Assembly (NCBI GenBank): GCA_030770425.1
Contig: JASJFT010000250.1
Location: 1 to 62,681 of the forward strand
Length of the DNA: 62,681 nucleotides
From: Darksidea phi
Lineage: Eukaryota > Ascomycota > Dothideomycetes > Pleosporales > Lentitheciaceae
Direction: 5' to 3'
Below the pieces are notes generated by a model, which worked only from the letters and a program-made list of their open reading frames with translations, was not told the DNA's origin and did no database searches. Shown here piece by piece: positions 20,503-32,322 of the stretch (position 1 is the stretch's first letter; every line of letters starts with the position of its first letter). The position numbers and the translations under genes were made by a program.

Positions 20503-22417
20503 ATGCTATTAGCACGCTCTTTCGGGGCCGTCTACAGAAAACTTTTCAACAGCGCCAAACCCCCTACTCTGGTACAGCCCTCGCGCGCTCTCTCTATTAC
20601 TAGTCGAGGCAAATCCATCAACCGCGAAGAGCTATTCAACTACACCAACGGTCGCTTCCTCGCCAATGAGGCCGAGGCCTGCAACCGCAGATATGTGCGA
20701 TTCGACATTGATCAGCTGTGCGCCGTAGCTGCGGCAGCCGGCCGGAGTTCTTCGCCCATCAAAGCTATCGATAAGATGGAGGGAGGCTTTAGCAAGGCCC
20801 TCATCATGCGGAAAGAGGACGGGAGTGAAGTCGTCGCTAAAATTCCCTTCTCCATTGCCGGGCCACCCAAGTATACCACCGCCTCCGAAGTAGCTGTTCT
20901 CAAATTTAGTAAGACTGCAACGCCTATTCCACACTCAAATTAGATCCAAGACTGACCGTATTGCTAATGGTAGTAAGTACCCATACTCGAGTCCCCGTTC
21001 CCAAAGTCCTAGCCTGGAGCTCTGACGCGTCGAACCCCGTTGGTGTCGAATACATAGTCATGGAAAAGGCTCCTGGCCAACAGTTGTTCACGACTTGGAG
21101 CGCCATGACCATCCCAGAACAATTCGGCCTCGTGGAGCAATTGACGCAATTCGAGGCCGAGCTGGCGTCAATTCAATTCCCCGCTAACGGAAGTCTGTAC
21201 CTCTGCGAGTCGATGACAGACGGCGAGCCCTGGCTTGCTTTGGACCGGACCGTGGACCCATCTGGACAATTCTGCATCGGGCCGTCCTGCGAGCGAGCGT
21301 GGTCAGCTCAAGGAGATTCTCAGGTCAACAACGGACCATGTAAGTTGGTTACGGCATGCATCGTTTGCTAAGCTGACGTTACTCTGTAGGGCCGAACCTA
21401 TCATCTTTTGGTCTTGCCCTCGTGGAGCGCGAAAGGCTCCGCATTGAGCAACAGAGTCTGGTCTCTACCTTTAAACCACCCCGCGGGTCCGTCGATGAAC
21501 AGTTTGCCGTCCTGAACATGGCAAAGGAGGTCATGTCTAGGATAGATACAGTGACGCTCATCAACAGGGTCTCGCGGCCAGTCTTGTGGCACACCGACCT
21601 CCATATGGGTAACATATATAGCAAACCTGAAGACCCAACCAAGATCTGTTCGCTCATTGACTGGCAGTCGATTGTAGTCTCGCCACTATACCTACAGGCC
21701 CGCTTCCCAGAGTTCTTGTCTGTCCATGATGACTATGTTCTTGGCTTGACAGAAGAACCGAAGCTACCGCAGGACTACCAAGACATGGACACCGATGACA
21801 AGAAGCTAGCCGAGCTCAAGTTCGAGGATACCAAAATGTCAAAGTTCTACGAACTTAGCACTGGCAATCAGCACCTACGGGCATATTATGCCTTTCTTAT
21901 GCCGCAGTTCACGCGAGAGCTCTTCATTCGGTGCGGAGAGGTATCCGAAGAGGGTGCGATACCACTTCGTGCCTGCCTAATTGAGTTTGCCGACGCGTGG
22001 AGTGAACTAGGATTCCAGGGTGAATGCCCTTTTAGCTTCAGCGACGAGGATATACGAAAGCATGACCAGCAATTTCGGGACTACCGCGACTTTCACCGAG
22101 TTCAAGAAATAGCCAGGGAGCTTCTCAGCACTGACTCCGAGGGCTGGATATCTCCGCAGCTCGATTTTGCCGAACGGCAACGAATGAACACAGAGTTATT
22201 ACAAGAGATTATGCGTAGGAGCAACGAATACAACAAGACAGCCGAAGAGATTCGAAGCATTTGGCCTTTTCGTGAGAAAGCATTGATTCGAAATCGAAAA
22301 CAATTTATGCCAAAACCTCTATCGAAAGCCGATCTGAGAATGCAACTCGAATCATCTACCTGCCTTGAGGCGGAACAGACCTGTTTGAACTGGTCTACGC
22401 ATGTAACACTAGGGTAG
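20503..22417 (+). CDS. AIM9-type mitochondrial phosphotransferase (APH fold), copy 1
   Basis: Exons 20503-20908, 20974-21339 and 21390-22417 total 1800 nt (599 aa); introns are 65 and 50 bp, GTAAGA..TAG and GTAAGT..TAG. The N-terminus is Arg/Ser-rich and acid-free (MLLARSFGAVYRKLFNSAKP), a likely mitochondrial presequence. The family block NYTNGRFLANEAEACNRRYV and FDIDQLC follow. Then come EGGFSKALIM, VVAKIPFSIAGPP, a hinge VEYIVMEKAPG, the catalytic VLWHTDLHMGN (~324) and LIDWQSIVVSPLY (~347). A helical C-terminus ends in the IWPF region seen in this family. AIM9-type proteins are conserved in fungi but their substrate is unknown. The gene is intact. A paralogue lies on the minus strand at 30028-31927. 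Confidence 0.9.
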
Positions 22418-22459
22418 GCTGTCAGAGATTTAATAGTTCGAGGGAGATTCAACTTACAT

Positions 22460-22830
22460 TCAACCGATCTTTGAGGAAAAGTCCAACCTCGCTAACTTCC
22501 AATCAGTTCCGCTCGAGGTTCTAGTGGCACGGCCGACCCCATTTTCCATTAGCATCCCGACCACGCCTACCCCGACCGTATACTGTGTCGCCACCAGCCT
22601 CTTCCGCTTTTCCAGCTGCGGCAGAGGTGCGTGATGTATCGGCATCTCGGTGGAGGCCGCTGATGAGCGCTGCGCTGTGGCGCTACGGACACACTCTCCT
22701 GCTGGATGAGACGATGAGACGCTCCCCTTCGGGGAGACGGCCGTGCCGACCTGACCATCCGCCCCTAGAGGGCTGACCATCTGGCTGCCGCTGTGAGGAT
22801 CGATGGACAAGGTCCGCTGGGCATCGGCGG
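22460..22830 (-). CDS. Hypothetical open frame, unrecognised
   Basis: About 120 codons are open on the minus strand, Ser/Gly/Pro-rich, with a short hydrophobic stretch (YTVGVGVVGMLME) near the end. It ends close to a GTAAGT (near 22453), so it may be one exon. No family is recognised and no in-frame ATG is convincing; coding status is doubtful. The rest of the gap 22418-23225 shows nothing else. Confidence 0.2.
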
Positions 22831-23225
22831 CGGCTCAGGCTATAGCGTTGGATAGTAAGGAAGTAGTAGTTGATCTCAGAGAACGCTTCCTCATTATGTT
22901 GAACTTGGACCCACGTTTGCTGGCTGGCGTGTGCGGTGCTGGCGAAGGAAGAGATATATGTGCGATGGTGACAACATGCACAGCAAATACGGATAACTGC
23001 GGGCTCGCTGGGCAATAGACATGCCGGGCTGCAGCTTTGGCCGTACGTCAACAATGTTTAACGCGCTCGACCAACACAACAAGGCAACAAATCACTGCTT
23101 CTGCCATACCTGCAATCGTTCGTTCGCTACTGGGAATCGCCTCGAGCAACACAAACAAGCCCTTCACAGAAGCAAAGGAAGCCCCGCGTTGGTCTAGGGC
23201 CAGTGAGTCAGATTCAAATTTATAC

Positions 23226-24575
23226 TTAGCCGCGCTCCGGAGAAAACCTGGGTTCCTTCCTGGGGTAGCCAGCAACCGATTGAATGCCTTCTGACACCAA
23301 GTCACCGATGGACACATCCAACACCGGCGCCGCCCCATCACCTGACTCTTCATCTTCGTTATTGATAGCAAAACCACCGGCAACAGTGGGAAGTCGCAAA
23401 TGCAAGTCATTCAAGATGTCCACAGCTGGGTCTGCTTCTGGCACTTCTTCCTCTTCAGGCATTGCGATCGGGCGAGCGGGAGCATCAACAGGGCGGCCAT
23501 TGAGAAGGAGACGGTTCTCGTCCCATTGGGAACATGAGCATGTTTTCCAGGGCTTGGCACAAACATAGCAGAATTCGCCGCCGCATCGACATCTATCGGT
23601 TCATTATTCTTCAATTCCATCACACTCCTTCCGTTGAACTTACCGCATGTGGTAGCATCCCCCGAGTAATTCAACCATAGCCTACACTTATAACACCGCT
23701 ACCATTTCTTCTGCTCCGCAACATCCATCGAAATTTGCACCGCTGGATCCTCCGGACATCATCCCTTATGCTTTGGATTCTTCCACACAGTACAAGTCTT
23801 CGCGTCACAGGTGGGGCACGTCGCGATATCTGCTATGACATTTTCCGGCCGGATAAACAGCGCACGAAACCTGTTACTACAATAGATCGGGTTCCGCGTC
23901 GCTAACTCCGTCTCTTTCTCCACATACTGGCCCACCAGCTCCGGCGGAAAAAATGAACACAGCTGGACAACGGGATGCGTACGCCGCAACAACGAGGCGG
24001 GAAGAGCGTCATGTTCGTCAAATTTGATTTGGAAAGGTCGACGAGGCAGCTGCGGCAATAAGCATGATGAGCAACATCGTCTCGGCGTTCTCAATTAAGT
24101 CGTCTCGGCGTTCTCAATTAAGTTCCCATACGTCGAGGCGCGCGTGCCGGTCCATGCAAGCGGAGCAAAAGATGTGCGTGGGATGTCCATCTCCAGTCTG
24201 AACTTCTTTGGCTTTGGCTTTGGCTTTGGATGGCCCCGGCGTTGAGGATTCGGCCGTGGGTTCCTCGATCAGTTTGAGGGTGCCGCTGTAGCCTTGCTCA
24301 AAGTAAAAGGAGGATTGACGCTCATCTGATATAGTGGCTATGTATTCCTTAGAATTGGCAATGGTACTTGTAAAGTGCAAAGCGGAGTTCCCATCCTCGC
24401 TCAGCCCTATATCTTGCTTCTTGCAATCGACTTCTAGTCGCGAATGCTGAGATTCCTTTGGAGGGAGTCCAGCGAGTTGACACGCAAGGTCATGATCCCG
24501 CTCCGCCTGCCTCTCCTCCCGAAGGAGTTTCTCGAATTCGGCCCGATTAGCACGTTCTGCCTTGAGAATCACCAA
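23226..24575 (-). pseudogene. RBR (RING-IBR-RING) E3 ubiquitin ligase, inactivated
   Basis: Minus strand. The N-terminal coiled region (REERQAERDHDLACQLAG) leads to the RING1 start FCSACMDRHARLDVWEL. The Cys expected next is a TGA within a 23-bp perfect tandem duplication (24078-24123). The other half of RING1 continues in another frame (AHHAYCRSCLVDL, LFPPRCCGVRIPL). After a frameshift comes the IBR (FFPPELVGQYVEKETEL, YCSNR, CPTCDAKTCTVWKNPKHKG), interrupted by TGA and by TAG at KKW-stop-RCYKC. RING2 is well kept across a GTAAGT..TAG intron (GCYHM, then CRCGGEFCYVCAKPWKTC and CSQWDENRLL). An RBR ligase would transfer ubiquitin through a RING2 Cys (CYVC), but this copy cannot be translated whole. 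Confidence 0.8.
24078..24123. repeat. 23-bp perfect tandem duplication
   Basis: Two perfect adjacent copies of CGTCTCGGCGTTCTCAATTA plus AGT. The length is not a multiple of three and the duplication lies inside RING1 of the RBR pseudogene, so it breaks the frame. Confidence 0.97.
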
Positions 24576-25099
24576 ACGTCAGATAAACCTCGATCGCAAA
24601 ACCGCCGAAGAGGACGCGCGCACAAGTGCCGGATAGACGTCGAGGCGGCCTGGATCTCCAACGATTCCAACGCATGCCAGGAGCCCCCCAAGTGCTCAAT
24701 ATCGCCGTCAACACTTTAACGCCCTTAACGACGTCCTCTCGCTAACGTCGATATGCCAAGTGCTAGCGAGCCCGACATACCACGCAATTTAAGGGAGAAG
24801 GACGGTAAGCATAAGTAACTCTATTGCTCCATCGTATTTACCTTATATCTTACTTAATACTTAGAGTCACCATCGTGGCTACGGCAGGGAGAGAGTGTGA
24901 AATTCCACGGGTAGTTCATAAAACACAGCGCGTGAATCAAAGGCAGCGGTAGCCGTCTAGTTATGATATGGTAACACGGGATGCGACGACTGAGCCCAAC
25001 ACTCAGGGCTGAAGACACCGCCGCTGTGTAGAGTGGGGCTGGATAAGGGATTGATACCTAGCTGGCTGCGGAGTGGTAAAACACGTTATTGCTGGAACC
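24576..25099. other. Gap between RBR pseudogene and MITE
   Basis: No supported gene. A short plus-strand frame (MPSASEPDIPRNLREKDGK near 24753) ends at a GTAAGC, but nothing downstream joins to it. Confidence 0.35.
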
Positions 25100-25353
25100 T
25101 ACTGTGGTATCCGGCATAAGTAGTGTACATGGCCCGCGCACCGACAGGGGTCTGTAACATACCGAAAATCAGCATTTGCCCACAACCACATCTAATAATT
25201 AATTGCTATGTAGTGCATTAGAATCTTCTCTAAAATCTCTCTCTAGGGCATATTTTAAAAAATTCTATAGTGCAGTTGTCGCTGGAGGCTCCCTTGTAAA
25301 GACCCCTGTCGGTGCGCGGGCCATGTACACTACTTATGCCGGATACCACAGTA
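25100..25353 (+). mobile_element. 250-bp MITE with ~52-bp TIRs and TA target-site duplication, copy 1
   Basis: The element 25102-25351 begins CTGTGGTATCCGGCATAAGT and ends with its exact reverse complement; the arms match over about 52 bp. It is flanked by TA on both sides (25100-25101, 25352-25353), as for Tc1/mariner-type insertions. It has no coding capacity: the frame that runs out of its right end is a by-product. A second, 250-bp, inverted copy lies at 46165-46414. Confidence 0.95.
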
Positions 25354-25539
25354 GTGCCGAGGCCGTGCGGGCTTATATAATACACGTCAGCTGTTCGCCA
25401 AGTCTCTGGCCAGGCCAGGCATGGCGACAATCAATCTCTGTTATCGTCCAAAGACATCGTCACCGCGTTCTGCTATCGTCACATCGCTTACTGCAACCGA
25501 GCACCCATCCACTGATTCTTGACAAGCCATCCGGCTGTC

Positions 25540-25925
25540 TCCGATGGCTGCCCTTCTTCAAGACGATCGCGACCTCATCGCACGCCTTCCAGGGCTAGAC
25601 CGCCAAAAACAATATCGAGACGTCTATCACGTTACAGAGTCATGAGATTGCTTTCAGTCTTCGTTCGAAAACCGGGAGCGGAGATGTCGCCTCTGAGCTA
25701 TCTCCGCTTTTCAGGCGTATCCGAGACGACTTCTACTACGATCACTACCGCCCACTCGTTAAACTCGTTATCCACCGAAAGTGCAATATCGACACCTAGA
25801 GTGCCGTCTTCGACCTTATTACTACTCTCTCGCGTAACTCCTCTAAGCGTCCCGGCCGGATTCGACGACACACCTATCATCTCGTATACCTCCGACTGTT
25901 GATCTTCGGATCACAAACCGAATTT
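25540..25925 (+). pseudogene. FunK1-type fungal kinase N-terminal remnant
   Basis: The pieces are AALLQDDRDLIARLPGLDRQ, then after a frame change GDVASELSPLFRRIRDDFYY and RPLVKLVIHRKCNIDT. A TAG then stands where Trp is usual (W.AV), followed by SAVFDLITTLSR, and after another shift RVTPLSVPAGFDDTPI. This is the N-terminal part of fungal-type FunK1 kinases (WNAV..LITT.SR.TPP...FD.TPI). The kinase core itself is absent. TGG to TAG fits a RIP-like change on the opposite strand. Confidence 0.55.
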
Positions 25926-26204
25926 TGACGCGGATAGTAGCAATAAGTCACGATAGCAGGCAGAAATTAGTATTATGCCACTTGTCTGAGCATGACGCCC
26001 GTTCGACCCGCTGGCGTGCTATGCGAGGATACGCAAACCTGTGATGTCGAATAGTCACGTGGCTTATTTCCGTCCCGCAACGAACCTAACCGAGTTACGC
26101 TCTTCCCTCCTATTGCAACCATCCCCCAGGGTTTTAATAAGCGCGCAGGCCGACCGTCCAAGCGAAGCCAGTCTCATATCTATATTTCCGGGCTCTTTCG
26201 CGCC

Positions 26205-27701
26205 ATGAGAACAAATCTTTCTTCCGCCAGCTTTCGTTTTCGCTTTTGGAGAACCTCTGCGACGATTAGCAAGCCTCTATCTTCCCGCGTCGCTCCTCTT
26301 TTCACCAGAACAACCTTGCGTAACGCAATGGACCATTCCACTATTGATGACGCCAGGAAAGTGGACAGCGATGTTAAATATATGCCACTGGAAGACGTTG
26401 AGCGGCTCGAGTGTTATCGTCCGGGCGGCTACCACCCGGTGGCTATTGGCGACCACCTCCATAACCGATACAGGATCGTGCACAAGCTAGGCTTTGGTAC
26501 TTATTCAACCACTTGGCTAGCAAGAGATCAGATTGCAGGATCATATGTCGCCATCAAGATTGGAATCGCCAGAACTGAGCCCAAAGACGTGGAAATGCTC
26601 CGTCTAATACGTGATCTACACTTGGCATATGCGGCAACACCTGGAAAAGCGATCATTCCACCGGTGTTGGATGAGTTTAACCTAAAGGGGCCGAATGGCA
26701 CACATTCATGCCTGGTCACGGTTCCTGCGAGGATGAGCCTGGCGGATGCCAAAGATGCGTCGGTTTCTCGACTCTTCCAGCCTTCCGTGGCTCGGGCAAT
26801 CGTCGCCCAACTTGTCCAAGCCATCGCTTCACTACATTCCGTTGGCATAGTTCACGCTGGTAAGTAGCCTTGAAATCCGCTTTGTTAAGGGCTCACGTGC
26901 TGCTGCTTCATCCAATACTGATCATTATTGACTCCAGATTTACACCTTGGAAATGTGCTCCTACGTCTTCCCGAGAGCATTGATGATCTCACACCCGACC
27001 AGTTCTACGAGAAATACAACTATCCTCGTTTAGAACCAGTAGAACGACGGGACAATCAGCCACTCCAGAAGGGAGTACCTTCCCACGGCATTATGCCCGC
27101 TTGGCTTGGAATAGCAAGTGATCACGTACGTCTCTCTGATACCTCCATCCTTCTCGCTGATTTCGGCGAATCGTTCATGCCATCCGCTACGCCTCGATAC
27201 TACTCCAACACGCCGGATCTGCTGGTTCCTCCGGAGCTATATTTCTCGCCCCACGAGCCCCTCTCTTTTCCTGCTGAGATCTGGGCGCTTGCTTGCACTA
27301 TCTGGAGCATCCTTGGCCAACGTCCAATATTTGAGGCGTACAATCCATCTATCGACTGGATGATTAAGGAGCATGTAGATGTGCTGGGAAAACTGCCACC
27401 CGAGTGGTGGGAACAATGGAATGCACGATCAAATTGGTTCGATGAAAGTGGAGCGAGAAAATCCGATGCGACAAGGAAACAGTGGGCAGAATGGTTTCAA
27501 TTCTGCATTCAAGAGCCAAGGCGAGAGTTTCAAATGGAGAAAGTGGGGGAACAAGAGAGAGCGGCCTTGTTGACGTTGCTAAGGTCCATGCTGGCTTTTC
27601 GGCCATACGAGAGGCCCAATGCCGAGCAAGTCTTGCAGTCGGAATGGATGAGAAGATGGGCTCTTCCGGAGTTGGTGAGAATGGGAAATCAACAGCAGTG
27701 A
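26205..27701 (+). CDS. SRPK-like protein kinase with possible mitochondrial presequence
   Basis: Exons 26205-26859 and 26938-27701 (intron 78 bp, GTAAGT..CCAG) encode 472 aa. The N-terminus MRTNLSSASFRFRFWRTSAT is basic and hydroxylated, like a mitochondrial presequence, although an internal ATG (26330) would give a start without it. Kinase motifs are LGFGTYSTTWLA (~95), VAIKIG (~116), IVHADLHLGNVLL (~215-228), ADFGES (~292), LLVPPELYFSP, and WALACTIW. The catalytic loop reads HADLH rather than HxDLK; Lys to His is unusual for an active kinase but the catalytic Asp remains. Fungal SRPK-like relatives of this shape are expanded and mostly unstudied. Confidence 0.88.
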
Positions 27702-28417
27702 TAGTCTAGGTTTACTGAATGCAGTATACAGAGAGAGTCGCAAGCAGGCAATGACAGAACAAGTGTGGCTGGCTGGTCAGCGAGTGCTTATACTAGAGGT
27801 TGCTTGATGCCTGATATAGATAAGCGAGGGACTATACTAGACCCGAAGGAGTCCCCGGACAGTGATCACCGCGTGGAAGTCCCACTCCAATAGCTATCGC
27901 CCCCGCTTCCCCCGGCTGCGATCTCCCAATCCTCAAACACTTGCTCGCACTCGAGTTCGCCCAGACAAGTTGTAACAACGGTGGGCCAGAAGAGCTGCCT
28001 CACTCGAAGCACACGGAATCACCGCCCGGCCCACTGACTCCCCTCCACGCTTGCTGAGGGACCCGGCAATGCCTTGCTGTGCGACATGGGTGATGGCAAC
28101 GTGAGCGGAAGTGGCTCGGCGGCGGTTTCAGGAGTTGAAGGATAGAGGACGAAATGGAAGGGGGAGGTTCGAAGAGCTTGATGCAGGTATTGATGTCGAA
28201 GCTGGTATCAGTAGCACTGCGCCGACGATTTGGAACTGTTGCACCGGAGCCGCAAGCGCGGTCCGTCCTGAAAGAGGATCTGGTCAAACTGCTCAAGCGC
28301 TTTTCTCGCCACGTTGGTCCATGCCTTCGCGATATCAGAGTGGGTTATGTCTATGCTATAGAGAATCACGCTAATTCGTATCAGTACCCAGCACCGCAAA
28401 CAGAAGCCATCTGTACG
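27702..28417. other. Gap before the truncated DUF7924-like gene
   Basis: The frame open from 28154 into the next feature has no recognised motif before 28418. No other gene is seen. Confidence 0.35.
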
Positions 28418-28714
28418 ATGAGTTCAAGCCAATCCCGTTCAAGCCGTTCCCAAATTGAAACTGGAACCGACCCTTCCAGTGCGACGAGCCAGAGTACACG
28501 AAGGACGACTTTATCATCAAAAGATCCTACCTTTAAGAGACGCACTTATCAACGTGGGTGTATGGGTGTATATCCTTATGGATATCAGTATTCAGATAAT
28601 GACGAGACTCCAATACCGAATAATATTGATGAGATAAATGAGAGGTTAGGACAGCGAGGGCCATCTTTGTCACCATCCCATTTCACTGCAGGGGACTTTC
28701 GAAACTTAGACTAA
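28418..28714 (+). pseudogene. Truncated N-terminus of a DUF7924-like protein
   Basis: From ATG 28418 the frame reads a Ser/Arg-rich leader (MSSSQSRSSRSQIETGTDPS), then SSKDPTFKRRTYQRG, IPNNIDEINERLGQRGPSLS and SHFTAGDFRNLD before the stop. A Ser-rich leader, KDP.FR, an acidic PP-type segment and a short helix are the usual opening of DUF7924-like genes. Nothing of the following TPKPDI core is present. The frame may also be the first exon of a gene whose rest is lost. The family assignment is an inference. Confidence 0.4.
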
Positions 28715-28730
28715 AAATTACCCGGGACGA

Positions 28731-28812
28731 CGCTACTTGGGATGAGACGACTTAGGATGGCTCCCCTCGGGGATGGCACCACCCGGCATGACACTACTCA
28801 AGATGGTCAGGT
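28731..28812. repeat. Degenerate 15-bp tandem array
   Basis: About five imperfect units of 15-16 bp of the form GGGATGNNACNACTT follow directly after the truncated frame (GGGACGACGCTACTT, GGGATGAGACGACTT, AGGATGGCTCCCCTC and so on). Non-coding. Confidence 0.5.
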
Positions 28813-30027
28813 AGCATAAAAATAGAAATCGCCAGAAAATAGAGGGAGTTCACATCGGAGTAGTTCTATATTGAAAGGAGACCGGAGAAGGACCCCTCTA
28901 TCACACTTGATATTACTTAACCAGTCAAGGCCCACTTCCTGGTCTGCGCTAAATCAGAGCGCGGGTTGCGCAGCGCATTGATACAGTAAGTTAAGGGAGA
29001 ACTCAAGTTTCGAAAGACTGAAAGACAGCAGCGTCTCTGCCAGCAGCCGTAGCCGCCTCGGCAGGCCGCCACGCACCTCTCGATTTGGTATCTGTATATC
29101 CAACGTTTCAGCCGTACCAAGGCCGAATAAACTACTCTGCAAGCACGCTATATATTTGCGATGTAGCTGAATGAGATGAACGATAGAGCCCAAATACCCC
29201 TCTTGCACAACAGTTACTGCGCAGCTTCGAGCCGCGCGGCATCACCTCTCACGGGAATTGAGCCTCAACCCCACATGCTATGGCCGGTGCCAAAACATCC
29301 AATAACACTCCAAACTAACCCCATGGAGAAGGACTGGCCCTCCTTCAGCACACCTGACAAGACTTAGAGAGATTCATGGCAGAGCCGTCATGCTGAGTGA
29401 TGCGAACGGTCCTAGCGACCGAGCATCGCTCTCGGCAACATGATCCATATATTCTGTAGGATATCAATAAAAGTATGGTATCTCATGAGACATAATACCT
29501 CGCTTTGCACCAACTTATATCGATCAGAAGTAAACGAGTAGAATAGCGCCCAATGTGCAACGCCAGACAACAAAAAATGAGGGTTGACTAGTAAAGAGTG
29601 TGGTCTCTCCCTGGGCCCGATGTTGAAGCAGGCCCATATCTCGTAGCATGCATCATTCTTAGACGTAGTTCTACCCAGCATCCTGCCAAGACTTTACTAC
29701 TGAAAATAGTCCTTCCCAACTGTGTACATCTCCCTTGAAAGGCGATTCGCCAACCTCACATGCAACGACGCCACAATGATGCCGACATCTCCGTTCTGCG
29801 AAACGGTCAGTCTAATCTTGTCAGAAGCTTGTTGCATTTACGAACCCATATTCTATTTATCCGAGCTTATCCTTTGCTTGTGCTTCAAGCGATGCCAGCA
29901 CTCTAGCGAGCTCCGCCGTTTTATCCTGGGTAGCCGTATCGAAGGCCTCTGTGGCTAACTTGTCATGAGTCGACTTCTTCCTCGCCCTGCGATGCGCCAG
30001 CCTCCCCAGCTGTGGTTCAATAAAGGT
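28813..30027. other. Gene-poor stretch
   Basis: Short frames on both strands only (for example minus 29412-29681, plus 29722-29958), without motif or splice support. Bases 29960-30027 include the 3' end of the next minus-strand gene. Confidence 0.4.
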
Positions 30028-31927
30028 TCATTCTTTTAGGTCGAATGGCCAGATCTCTCTGAGATCATCTTCGCCTCTGATTGGCTCATCGTCATCGGGC
30101 TGCTCATTTTCGAGTACTTCCTGCAGCATTCCCTCAAAAGCTTCCCGATGCGCAGACTCAGTTCCTTCCCAATCTTGCGGAGGAACCCAGCCGTCAGATG
30201 CGGTATTGAGCAGACTCGACAGGCTATGTCTCAGTTGGTGTGCCGCTTCAAAAAGCTTGTATTCTTTCTGGTGAACCGCGATTTCATCGGGGCAAGGTAG
30301 AGGAAACGGAGATGGCACCGCAAACCCAAGCTCTTTCCACAGTTGCGACGTCTGGATTAGCTCCTCACGGTAGGCAACGGCGCCATCCTCCCAGGTGCGA
30401 TAGCAATAGCGAAACGGCCGAAGATAAGCTTCCTCCGTTGATCTCGCTGCGGACAGCTTCGGAGCCAAGAATTGAATGCAGACATCATATGCTTTGGCAC
30501 ACGCCTCGCTTTTGGGTTCAATTTTATCCTCGCCAGAAGGATCAGAAACAGGTTGCGCAAAGTCTGGTATCGCATCCGCATACCAGAATGCTGGCTCAAT
30601 GCTAGTCGACTGCCAGTCTATGATGGCCAACACAACGGTGGGATCCTCTTCTGAGACAAATATGTTTCTTTTATGCAGATCGGGGTGGAACATCACAGGG
30701 CTAGCCGCCTTCTGAATCCGAGTGTTTTTAGCCATTTCCTTTAACATTGCGCGACCGTAATTGAGCAGCTTCTTATGTGTTTCGATAGATCCTTGATATC
30801 GTGGGCGTTTTGACACCGATCCGGTTGGTGGGATTTTGGAGATTCCGGTGTCAATAAGACCGTCACTGTATTCGGCGACATCCAGCCCTGTCGAATTTGC
30901 TCAGCGTTTTCTACATCCCAAGAAATATAAAGTGACTTACAGGGTCCTTGATTTGGTTTGACATCGTGATAGTATCTAGGCTGTCCAACGTTACAGTTCC
31001 AATACATAGCCCCACAGTGGGGACCGATACAGAACTCCCGATTCAATGGCAGCTTTGAAGGGGGAAGATATGGTGTTTCAGCGAAGTACAAGCTGCCGTA
31101 CGCTGGAAAGTTGAGGTCGACGATCTCTTTGAGCTTTTGGCAAATTGCCTCTATGCACCTGATTTGATCGCTCACGTCCATGGTTGGCCACTTTTCGTGC
31201 AATGGAATCCCTGATGCATGTTCCATGATAATGTATTCGCTACCGATGGCATTTAAAGCGTCGTCGCTCCAGTCCAATATCTTCGGAATAGGGATTCCAG
31301 TTTCGGCTTGCACTAGAAAGTCATAAAGCGGTTAGTCGCAGAGCCGCTTCTGTCCAATTATCTCAGTGTGGAACCTACGGTACTTGATCGTTGCAACTTC
31401 GGAATTAGTCGTCAACCTTGAGGGCCCTGCCAATGCAAAGGGCAGTCTCGCAACGATACGTTTGGCGTTATCAGTGTGAAATATGAACACTCTGTTGAAG
31501 CCCCCTTCCTTCTTGTCGTACGATGTGACAGATCTGGCACCAGGACATAGTGTTAAAACCCTACTACATAGAGCATCAAAGTCGAAATGTATTAGACGCG
31601 ATTCTCGCTCCAGCGCATCGCGACGGAGCCATCGGCCACTCGTATAGCGGTAGGGTTCAGGGTCTGCATTCTTGTAAGTGTCCTGGTCACGTGACGAAAG
31701 AGAGCAGGCTGCGCAAGTTGCTTACTTTCTCCAAGTGATTCCATCATCTGTCTTGAAGAGAAGAACGTCGCATGACCAAGAAACGGTAGGTGCGCGTCTG
31801 GGCAAAGACGTGCAGAGGTCGGTGCGTCCAGGCGACGCAAAAGTTTTGAAGTTCTGTTCGGAGTTGGGTGCAGCGTGCGAATGTTCGACACAACGTGAGG
31901 TGCCCTGCTTGAGATGATACGATACAT
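30028..31927 (-). CDS. AIM9-type mitochondrial phosphotransferase (APH fold), copy 2
   Basis: Minus strand. Exons 31927-31726, 31663-31379, 31312-30941 and 30887-30028 total 1719 nt (572 aa). Introns are 62, 66 and 53 bp with donors GTAAGC, GTAGGT and GTAAGT. The N-terminus (MYRIISSRAPHVVSNIRTLH) is a good mitochondrial presequence. Exon 2 holds YRYTSGRWLRRDALERESRL, FDFDALC, KKEGGFNRVFIF and ARLPFALAGPS. Exon 3 has PIPKILDW and SEYIIMEHASG; exon 4 has the catalytic VMFHPDLHKRN (~350) and IIDWQSTSIEPAF (~374), ending IWPFDLKE. The order of blocks equals that of copy 1, but sequence and intron number differ, so the duplication is old. The start is shared with a divergent kinase 395 bp away. 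Confidence 0.9.
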
Positions 31928-32322
31928 GAAACTTCCTGCTCTGAAGACACGTGGACTTAGTCAAGCAAGGAACGGATAATCTCTAGGAGGCTTCGTTGCT
32001 TATATGATGGAGACTGGCGTTAACCTGAAGCACCTGTTCGCCTACCACTAGTGCGCTTACGGTACTTCCTTGGTGTCCCTAGCGGCAGGCAGACCTTGGC
32101 ACTACAGCAGGCTTTGAGCTTCCATGTTAGTGTTGTGCGCGATGCAATTTTGCGTGGAGTTTGCATGTATGGTCGTATTGCTGGTGATCATCGAGCCACG
32201 CTTGAAACGAATAACGGGCTCAGGCTGCACAATTATTAAGCGATGCGGTTATTTATCCGAAGTCGGCCCTGGCTATCCACTTTCGCCCTTACTTACCTGC
32301 AGACCCGAAATCTTTGGTTTCC
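31928..32322. promoter_or_regulatory. Divergent promoter between AIM9-type gene and SRPK-like kinase
   Basis: 395 bp separates the ATG of the minus-strand phosphotransferase from the ATG of the plus-strand kinase. Both products appear to carry N-terminal targeting sequences of mitochondrial type. A shared regulatory region is an inference from position. Confidence 0.4.

Noticed and set aside
23284..23568. Plus-strand 94-codon frame
   Set aside because: Antisense to the RING2 and tail of the RBR pseudogene.
25203..25598. Plus-strand 131-codon frame
   Set aside because: Runs through the right TIR of the MITE and out of it; no protein-like signal.
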